In this document: positions 15,462-19,973 of the stretch, piece after piece
Layout: each line of letters begins with the position of its first letter
How positions within the stretch are numbered: position 1 is the stretch's first letter
Assembly (NCBI GenBank): GCA_964392455.1
Contig: CAYMPG010000031.1
Location: 1 to 19,973 of the forward strand
Direction of reading: 5' to 3'
Origin: SFEL01 sp964392455
GTDB taxonomy: Bacteria > Bacillota > Clostridia > Christensenellales > CAG-138
DNA length: 19,973 nucleotides
Notes under the pieces: model-generated
Database searches by the model: none
What the model was told of the DNA's origin: nothing
The model's input: only the letters and a program-made list of their open reading frames with translations
Position numbers and translations under genes: made by a program

Positions 15462-15639
15462 ATGTTTAATTATGCGTTTGAAACCTGTTGTTGTATGACA
15501 CGGGGGCGCTTGTAGGTCTGCATAAAAATGCGTTCACAGGCGGCTCTGATTAGCGCTGTGCCTGTGTCACGCATAATGGCTTACTTTTAAAATTACCAAA
15601 AGTATAAAAGCTATGTGCTCATGGGCACATGGCTTTTTT
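15462..15639 (+). ncRNA. Structured ~178-nt leader or independent RNA of unknown class
   Basis: Between the strong promoter and an intrinsic terminator is a densely folded RNA. Helix A pairs 15469-15476 with 15570-15577 (ATTATGCG/CGCATAAT). A one-sided 19-nt bulge (15477-15495) follows, then helix B pairs 15496-15504 with 15561-15569 (TGACACGGG/CCTGTGTCA). Inside B, helix C pairs 15507-15513 with 15536-15542 and is capped by GCAT-AAAA-ATGC (15520-15531). A competing helix pairs 15535-15545 with 15552-15560 (CACAG.../...CTGTG) and excludes C. Another hairpin (TACTTTT, 15582-15588, with AAAAGTA, 15598-15604) precedes the terminator. TGTGCCT (15557-15563) could instead pair with GGGCACA (15623-15629) in the terminator, an antiterminator option. 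I see no T-box, SAM, 6S, SRP or tmRNA signature. The downstream PLP-enzyme gene has no other visible promoter, which favours a riboswitch-like leader. Confidence 0.65.
15609..15639 (+). terminator. Intrinsic terminator in the leader of the cysteine-synthase-like gene
   Basis: A 10-bp stem pairs 15609-15618 with 15625-15634 (AGCTATGTGC with GCACATGGCT, one G-U pair), loop TCATGG, ending in six T. It lies 65 bases upstream of the ATG at 15704, so it would stop transcription before the gene unless it is prevented from forming. Confidence 0.93.
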
Positions 15640-15656
15640 GTTTCCCTGTAAACAAA

Positions 15657-15670
15657 CCCGGCTTGCCGGG
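15657..15670 (+). promoter_or_regulatory. Short GC hairpin before the cysteine-synthase-like gene
   Basis: CCCGG (15657-15661) pairs with CCGGG (15666-15670), loop CTTG. It is followed by a 14-nt AT palindrome and then AAAGGAG (15686-15692). It may insulate the ribosome binding site or stabilise the 3' part of the message. No T-run follows directly, so it is not a good terminator. Confidence 0.35.
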
Positions 15671-15703
15671 AATATTTTAAAATATAAAGGAGATTTTCAC
15701 ATC

Positions 15704-16681
15704 ATGCGTACTTTTGAAGGTATTATAGGCAACACTCCCCTCATAGCCATTCGCTACAGGCTGGATGGTAAGGAGGGCACAATATACACCAAGCTGGAAA
15801 GCTACAATCTCAGCGGCAGCATCAAAGACCGCATGGCGGCCCACATACTTACCACCTCCGCCCAGCAGCGGCTGCTGCGGCCCGGCCAGCCCATAGTGGA
15901 GGTGACCAGCGGCAATACTGGCATTGCCTTTGCAGCCCTGGGCGCCCTTACCAAGCACCCTGTCCACATATTCATGCCGGACTGGGTAAGCGATGAGCGC
16001 AAGGGCCTGCTCTCCATGTATGGGGCGCAGCTCCATACGGTATCCGCCGAGGAGGGGGGCTTTGAGGGAGCGCTGGAGCTTGCGGAGGCCGCCGCAAAGG
16101 AGCTGGATGCATTCCGCCCCTCCCAGTTCAACAACGCCCAGAATCCCATGGCCCATTACCTTACCACAGGCGTTGAGCTGCTCAGAGCCCTGCCGGATAT
16201 AACCGCCTTTACAGCAGGCGTGGGCTCCGGCGGCACCATAATGGGCGTAGGCCGCCGCCTTAAGGAGCAGCGCAGCGTAGCCGTCATTGCCATTGAGCCG
16301 GATGCAGTGCCCCTCCTTTCAGGGGGAGAAAAGTGCGGCTCCCATATTATAGAGGGCATAGGGGATGACTTTATTCCTCAGGTGGTGGATGCTTCCCTGC
16401 TGGATGGTGTCACCACAGTAAACGACATGGATGCGGCAGCCATGGCAGCAAAGCTTGCCAATCAGCTCGGCCTTGGGGTCGGCCTGTCCTCCGGGGCAAA
16501 CTTCCTGGGCGCTGTGACCCGCCAGGCCGCAGCGGGCGGCGTTACCGCCACGGTATTCCCCGATGACAATAAGAAATACCTTACTACCGTACTTGCTGCA
16601 CCTCCCGTGCTTTCAGATAGCGCCCTTTCCTCCCGCATAGAGCTTATTGACTACAGCGTGGTGGCCACTGCCGCCGCATAG
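15704..16681 (+). CDS. Cysteine synthase family PLP-dependent enzyme
   Basis: From the ATG at 15704 (AAAGGAG 11 nt upstream) the protein has 325 residues. The longer frame from 15629 begins inside the terminator and is rejected. Motifs of the cysteine synthase/cystathionine beta-synthase family are in order: IIGNTPL (7-13), SGSIKDR with Lys41 as PLP lysine (37-43), the substrate loop TSGNTG (68-73), GVGSGGT (172-178), IEGIG (216-220), LSSGAN (261-266) and FPDDNKKYLTT (285-295). The family typically replaces the beta-substituent of O-acetylserine, O-phosphoserine or a similar acceptor with sulfide to make cysteine. The sequence departs from classic CysK at several places (for example SGSIKDR rather than SVKDR), so a CysM-like or other beta-replacement role is possible. 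It is monocistronic and sits behind a structured, terminator-containing leader, so expression is probably conditional. Confidence 0.88.
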   Translation: MRTFEGIIGNTPLIAIRYRLDGKEGTIYTKLESYNLSGSIKDRMAAHILTTSAQQRLLRPGQPIVEVTSGNTGIAFAALGALTKHPVHIFMPDWVSDERKGLLSMYGAQLHTVSAEEGGFEGALELAEAAAKELDAFRPSQFNNAQNPMAHYLTTGVELLRALPDITAFTAGVGSGGTIMGVGRRLKEQRSVAVIAIEPDAVPLLSGGEKCGSHIIEGIGDDFIPQVVDASLLDGVTTVNDMDAAAMAAKLANQLGLGVGLSSGANFLGAVTRQAAAGGVTATVFPDDNKKYLTTVLAAPPVLSDSALSSRIELIDYSVVATAAA

Positions 16682-16721
16682 GCCCAACGGAGCGAATATA
16701 AAAGCACATCACACAAAATTA

Positions 16722-16757
16722 AAAAAATCCTGTCCTTAATATGGGGCAGGATTTTTT
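16722..16757 (+). terminator. Intrinsic terminator of the cysteine-synthase-like gene
   Basis: AAAAAATCCTG (16722-16732) pairs with CAGGATTTTTT (16747-16757), and TCC/GGG extends it inward to a 14-bp stem. The A-run on the 5' side and T-run on the 3' side are textbook; it could work on both strands. Confidence 0.92.
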
Positions 16758-16828
16758 GATATTGGCAGGCTAAACTATATATTTATGCCATTTCCGAAAA
16801 TTATACTTTATTTTAGCGAACTATTCTG

Positions 16829-17042
16829 TATAATGTATTTGTGGTAATTTGGCTTTGTATGGTGAAGCTCACCCACCACCGAAAACCTCAGGCATATGCG
16901 GCATACGGCCAATGTGCTTCATGCACGGGAGCACGGCTCTTCAAGCTGTGCGCCTTGCCCAGGCGGTGCCCATACCTTTTTCATAAATACAGCGAACATC
17001 GGAAAAAACTATATCATACGAAAGAAGGTATGAACGCAAAAC
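16829..17042 (+). promoter_or_regulatory. -10 element and long structured leader of the phosphate permease gene
   Basis: The 361-base gap between the cysteine-synthase-like gene and the permease holds the terminator above, then a perfect TATAAT (16829-16834) without a clear -35, then about 200 untranslated bases. The leader can form GGTGA/TCACC (16861-16873), GTGC/GCAC (16914-16926) and CGCCT/AGGCG (16951-16965). GCAC (16931-16934) can close a multi-branched domain with GTGC (16966-16969), or alternatively GTGCT (16914-16918) can pair with AGCAC (16930-16934). A T5 run (16977-16981) follows the last helix after 7 bases. I do not recognise a known riboswitch. The open frame starting at 16841 overlaps the permease out of frame and lacks a ribosome binding site. 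Confidence 0.4.
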
Positions 17043-18092
17043 ATGAGTATGCTGGAATTTATCCAACAGATGCTGGACAGCCCCATGCTTATGGTATCCA
17101 CCGTACTTACCCTGGGGGTAATACTGGTGAACGGCTGGACAGACGCCCCTAATGCCATCGCCACCTGCGTATCCACAAGAGCCATAGGAGTACGCAAGGC
17201 CATCATAATGGCGGCGGTGTTCAATTTCCTCGGAGTGCTGGTCATGACCTCCATAAATGCCTCTGTGGCCATGACCATATATAACATGGTGGACTTTGGC
17301 GGCGATGCCCGCATATCCCTCATTGCCCTGTGCGCTGCAATGGCTGCAATAGTCATATGGGCCACAGCCGCATGGTATTTCGGCATCCCCACCAGCGAGA
17401 GCCACGCCCTTATCGCCGGCCTTTCCGGCGCAGCCGTGGCCATACAGAACAGCTTTTCAGGCATAAACGGAGCCGAGTGGATAAAAGTGATATACGGCAT
17501 ATTCCTCTCCACCATACTTGGCTTCTTCCTGGGCTTTGCCTCGGCCAAGCTGACGGCCTTCTGCTTCCGCAATCAGAACCGCCTCAAGTCGGAGCGGTTT
17601 TTCTCCGGCGCGCAGGTGGCCGGCGGCGCCGCCATGGCATTCATGCACGGGGCCCAGGATGGCCAGAAGTTTATGGCAATATTCCTGCTGGGAGCCGCCT
17701 TCTCAGGGGGCGAGGCAAATGTATCCAGCTTCGTGGTGCCCATGTGGCTGATGGTGCTGTGCTCCGCCGTAATGGGCCTTGGCACCTCCATCGGCGGCTA
17801 CAGGATAATCAAATCCGTAGGCATGGATATGGTAAAGCTCAAGCCCTATCAGGGCTTTGCGGCTGACCTTTCCGCCACGCTGTGCCTGCTGCTGTCCTCC
17901 CTTACGGGCATACCTGTAAGCACCACCCATACAAAGACCACCGCCATAATGGGCGTTGGCGCTGCAAGAAGAATGAGCAATGTTAACTGGGCCGTGGTAA
18001 AGGAGCTGGTGCTCACATGGGTGTTCACCTTCCCGGGCTGCGGACTGCTGGGCTTTTGCATGGCAAAGCTGTTTTTAACCATATTTGCATAA
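17043..18092 (+). CDS. pit: PiT-family inorganic phosphate transporter
   Basis: This 349-residue membrane protein belongs to the PiT (PF01384) family, which imports phosphate, often as a metal-phosphate complex, driven by protons or sodium. Both inverted-repeat signatures are present: NGWTDAPNAIAT (30-41) near the N-terminus and GIPVSTTHTKTT (289-300) near the C-terminus. GIPTSESHALIAG (114-126) and MHGAQDGQK (201-209) complete the internal repeat. About ten hydrophobic helices are visible. The start is the first ATG consistent with the N-terminal helix, though the best ribosome-binding sequence, GAAGG at 17024-17028, is a rather long 14 nt away. A DUF47 partner gene follows 12 bp later, a standard pairing. 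Transport of divalent-metal phosphate is a property of the family and would fit the neighbouring Mn2+-controlled ATPase, but that link is inference. Confidence 0.95.
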   Translation: MSMLEFIQQMLDSPMLMVSTVLTLGVILVNGWTDAPNAIATCVSTRAIGVRKAIIMAAVFNFLGVLVMTSINASVAMTIYNMVDFGGDARISLIALCAAMAAIVIWATAAWYFGIPTSESHALIAGLSGAAVAIQNSFSGINGAEWIKVIYGIFLSTILGFFLGFASAKLTAFCFRNQNRLKSERFFSGAQVAGGAAMAFMHGAQDGQKFMAIFLLGAAFSGGEANVSSFVVPMWLMVLCSAVMGLGTSIGGYRIIKSVGMDMVKLKPYQGFAADLSATLCLLLSSLTGIPVSTTHTKTTAIMGVGAARRMSNVNWAVVKELVLTWVFTFPGCGLLGFCMAKLFLTIFA

Positions 18093-18104
18093 GGAGATAA
18101 AACA

Positions 18105-18725
18105 ATGGCTAAAAAGAATAACGATTACTTTGAGCTGATACAGAAGCAGACCTCCTACTGCGTGGAGGCATCAAACCTGCTGGAGGATATTCTCTGCACC
18201 TTCAATGCCGCAAATATCGACGCATACCGCACCCAGATGCACGATATCGAGCACACCGCAGACAGCGTCCATCACGATATCCTCAATAAGCTCTCCACCG
18301 AGTTTATCACTCCCATAGATCAGGAGGACATACTCCGCCTGGTGCAGATAATCGACGACATAACTGATGCGCTGGATGAGGTCATCATGGACGTATATAT
18401 GTACCACATCCACGTGATACCTGAAAAGACCACCTCCCTTTCCCAGGTGGTAAACCGCTGCGTAAAGGCCCTGCATGAGGCCGCTGGGGAGCTGAAAAAC
18501 TTCAAGCGTCCCTCTGCCCTTCGTGCGCTGCTGGTAAAGGTAAACGATATCGAGATAGAGGCCGATGCTATCTATACCGATGCCATACATGAGCTCTTTG
18601 GCTCCGCTTCGGATGTAAAGGCGCTGCTTGGCGCAAAATCCATATATGAGGGCCTTGAGCACTGCTGCGATCTGTGTGAGCACGCCGCAGATGTTATAGA
18701 GCAGGTCATCATTAAAAATACCTGA
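18105..18725 (+). CDS. DUF47 / PhoU-like Pit accessory protein
   Basis: The 206-residue protein is an all-helical DUF47 member (Pit accessory protein, distant relative of PhoU), of typical length. It has paired acidic helices with HDIEHTADSVHHDIL (46-60), IIDDITDALDEVIMDVYM (82-99) and VNDIEIEADAIY (145-156), the pattern of metal-binding PhoU bundles. Such proteins are soluble and regulate or assist the adjacent PiT permease. The AAGGAG before the ATG overlaps the permease stop codon, so the genes are co-transcribed and probably translationally coupled. A weak inverted repeat, CCTGAT/ATCAGG (18721-18744), spans the stop but lacks a T-run, so I do not call it a terminator. Confidence 0.93.
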   Translation: MAKKNNDYFELIQKQTSYCVEASNLLEDILCTFNAANIDAYRTQMHDIEHTADSVHHDILNKLSTEFITPIDQEDILRLVQIIDDITDALDEVIMDVYMYHIHVIPEKTTSLSQVVNRCVKALHEAAGELKNFKRPSALRALLVKVNDIEIEADAIYTDAIHELFGSASDVKALLGAKSIYEGLEHCCDLCEHAADVIEQVIIKNT

Positions 18726-18784
18726 TTTATCGCGCATTATCAGGCTGAATCTTACGTTGCCGGGAAAAGAATGATTGGAAAACA

Positions 18785-18813
18785 TTGCTTTTCGCAGCAC
18801 AATATGATATCAT
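18785..18813 (+). promoter_or_regulatory. Possible promoter of the riboswitch-ATPase unit
   Basis: A weak -35 TTGCTT (18785-18790) and a good -10 TATCAT (18808-18813) are spaced by 17 bp, placing the transcript start near 18820, exactly at the 5' edge of the riboswitch. The position supports it more than the -35 match does. Confidence 0.45.
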
Positions 18814-18820
18814 AACTGGA

Positions 18821-18916
18821 AATCATTGAGGGAGTAATTCCGCATCCCATGCGAAGCTGCCCCGTCAGGACGGCCTTTGTGCCCGGGACACTTATAAAGA
18901 ATGAGACTCATGTGCC
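18821..18916 (+). promoter_or_regulatory. yybP-ykoY (Mn2+) riboswitch aptamer
   Basis: The aptamer shows the two conserved halves of the yybP-ykoY class. On the 5' side CATtGAG (18824-18830) is followed by GGAGTA (18831-18836, loop L1). On the 3' side AATGAGAC ends in CTCATG (loop L3 then the closing strand, 18907-18912). GAG/CTC and CAT/ATG close helix P1 with one bulged T, in the same register as the canonical GG-GGAGUA / GA-CC arrangement. Between them are a perfect CGCAT-CCC-ATGCG hairpin (18841-18853), CCGT/ACGG, and CTTTGTG...CAC...AAAG hairpins. Known members bind Mn2+ and switch on Mn2+ or cation exporters, including P-type ATPases. The 3' strand of P1 (CATG) is shared with the terminator stem, so metal binding should prevent termination and turn the gene on. 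Confidence 0.85.
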
Positions 18917-18946
18917 AACCGTAAAGCGGGGGTACATGGGTTTTTT
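18909..18946 (+). terminator. Riboswitch expression-platform terminator
   Basis: CATGTGCC (18909-18916) pairs with GGTACATG (18931-18938), one G-U pair, and is followed by GG and six T. Its 5' strand overlaps the P1 helix of the aptamer, so the two structures are mutually exclusive. It lies 33 bases before the ATPase ATG. Confidence 0.85.
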
Positions 18947-18978
18947 ATTATCTATTATCGTGCAAAGGAGTTTTTTCT

Positions 18979-19973
18979 ATGAAACAGGAATACACCAGAT
19001 CGGCAGACGCTATTCTGCATGAGCTGGATACCGGTGCTACCGGCCTTACCACCCAGCAGGCCAATGAGCGGCTGGCAAAATACGGCCCAAACAGGCTCAA
19101 GGAGGCTGAAAAGCCCAGCCTGCTGCAGCGCTTTATTGCCCAGCTTAAAGACCCCATGCTCATCATCCTCATCATCGCCGCAGGCGTAAGCGCCCTTACA
19201 GGCATGCTTGCCGGCGAAAGCGAATGGGCAGAGGTGATAATAATACTGGCCGTGGTGCTGCTCAATGCTATCCTTGGCGTAATACAGGAAAGCAAGGCAG
19301 AGGCCGCCATTGAGGCCCTGCAAACCATGACCGCCGCCACCTGCAAGGTACTGCGGGACGGCAAACTGACGGTGCTCCACTCCGATGAGCTGGTTCCCGG
19401 TGACGTGGTGCTGCTGGAAGCCGGCGACTCCGTCCCCGCTGATGGCCGGATCATCGAAAACGCCTCCCTGAAAATTGAAGAAGCCGCCTTAACCGGCGAA
19501 TCTGTTCCCGTCAACAAGATTCTGGATACCCTGGGTCTGGCGGAAGGCCAGGAGGAGATTCCCCTGGGCGACCGGAAAAATATGTGCTACATGGGCTCCA
19601 CCGTGGTCTATGGCCGCGGCAAGGCAGTCATCACCGCCACCGGCATGGACACCGAGATGGGCAAGATCGCCGGTGCGCTGGCCGCCACCCAGGAAGATCA
19701 GACTCCTCTGCAGCGCAAGCTGGACGAGCTGGGCACCCTTCTTTCCAAAATGGTGCTGGGTATCTGCGTATTTATTTTCGCCTTCAACCTCTTTATGGCC
19801 CGGAGCGAGCTGGCTGTGGCCGGCCATACCCTGACCGTGATCCTGGAGACCTTCATGGTTGCCGTTTCCCTGGCCGTTGCCGCCATCCCGGAGGGTCTGG
19901 CCACTGTGGTTACCGTGGTGCTGTCCATCGGCGTGACCAAAATGTCCCAGCGCAGCGCCGTGATCCGCCGGCT
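18979..19973 (+). CDS. P-type Ca2+/Mn2+-transporting ATPase, N-terminal part (runs off window)
   Basis: The ATG at 18979 (AAAGGAG 8 nt upstream) opens a frame of 331 codons to the window end. This is a P2-type cation ATPase cut before its phosphorylation site: the cation-ATPase N-terminal domain (about 1-50), helices M1-M2 (about 57-101), then NAILGVIQESKAEAA typical of SERCA-like pumps. The actuator domain carries the dephosphorylation motif TGES (172-175). M3 is at about 255-273, and M4 has the ion-binding PEGL (304-307). DKTGT, the nucleotide domain and M5-M10 lie beyond the edge. These pumps export Ca2+ or Mn2+ from the cytoplasm; the upstream Mn2+ riboswitch favours Mn2+ detoxification. 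Codon use shifts near 19,350-19,390: ATA is 4 of 12 Ile codons before and 0 of 13 after, and GTT is 0 before and 6 after. Confidence 0.93.
   Translation, partial: MKQEYTRSADAILHELDTGATGLTTQQANERLAKYGPNRLKEAEKPSLLQRFIAQLKDPMLIILIIAAGVSALTGMLAGESEWAEVIIILAVVLLNAILGVIQESKAEAAIEALQTMTAATCKVLRDGKLTVLHSDELVPGDVVLLEAGDSVPADGRIIENASLKIEEAALTGESVPVNKILDTLGLAEGQEEIPLGDRKNMCYMGSTVVYGRGKAVITATGMDTEMGKIAGALAATQEDQTPLQRKLDELGTLLSKMVLGICVFIFAFNLFMARSELAVAGHTLTVILETFMVAVSLAVAAIPEGLATVVTVVLSIGVTKMSQRSAVIRR

Noticed and set aside
15462..15639. 6S RNA, SRP RNA, tmRNA or T-box identity for the structured RNA
   Set aside because: Length is compatible with 6S, but its conserved bubble sequence is missing; the SRP apical loop, the tmRNA tag frame and CCA-type ends, and the T-box sequence are all absent by eye. 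An Rfam scan would be decisive.
15629..15703. 25-residue N-terminal extension of the cysteine-synthase-like protein
   Set aside because: The upstream start lies inside the intrinsic terminator, while the ATG at 15704 has AAAGGAG and begins at the usual family N-terminus.
16841..17152. Possible 103-residue cysteine-containing leader peptide before the PiT gene
   Set aside because: It starts at a non-ATG codon, has no ribosome binding site, runs out of frame into pit, and lacks coding-like codon choice. The region is better read as an untranslated structured leader.
18721..18744. Terminator directly after the DUF47 gene
   Set aside because: The stem is only 6 bp with a 12-nt loop and no following T-run.

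Overview
The window looks like a chromosomal segment of a Gram-positive anaerobe of the class Clostridia, quite possibly a gut lineage. The reasons are strong AAGGAGG/AAAGGAG ribosome binding sites, the conserved Firmicutes order yybS-gdpP-rplI-dnaB, a class III (Firmicutes-type) fructose-1,6-bisphosphatase, a lipoprotein serpin and a PrdX/ProXp-ala-type deacylase. Base composition is moderately GC-rich, yet isoleucine is very often ATA. I cannot name a genus. I see no tRNA or rRNA gene, CRISPR array, insertion sequence or phage gene.

Left part (1-5990, all minus strand). The window opens inside the N-terminal part of a secreted protein (1-388). Next is a two-gene unit of fbp and a D-cysteine desulfhydrase/ACC deaminase-family PLP enzyme, ending in a terminator at 557-588. 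Then comes a two-gene glycerate unit: a 2-hydroxyacid dehydrogenase (probable hydroxypyruvate/glycerate reductase) followed by a MOFRL-type glycerate kinase, ending in a terminator at 3733-3766.

Middle (6173-13832, plus strand). A single lipoprotein serpin gene with its own terminator is followed by a five-gene run: yybS (DUF2232 membrane protein), gdpP (c-di-AMP phosphodiesterase), rplI, dnaB and an MscS-type channel. A good promoter lies upstream at 7459-7487. A separately promoted ProXp-ala-like tRNA-editing gene with a strong terminator follows.

Right part (13906-19973, plus strand). A RimK-like ATP-grasp ligase is tightly paired with an unrecognised 206-residue protein. Next is a near-consensus promoter that drives a ~178-nt structured RNA ending in a strong intrinsic terminator, just upstream of a cysteine-synthase-family PLP enzyme. 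This RNA matches no riboswitch class I can recall and is the best candidate here for something undescribed. A PiT phosphate permease behind a long folded leader is paired with its DUF47/PhoU-like accessory protein. The window ends in a P-type Ca2+/Mn2+ ATPase preceded by what I read as a yybP-ykoY (Mn2+-sensing) riboswitch with a terminator switch. Codon usage changes abruptly about 380 bases into the ATPase gene, which suggests either a recombination junction or an assembly chimera.
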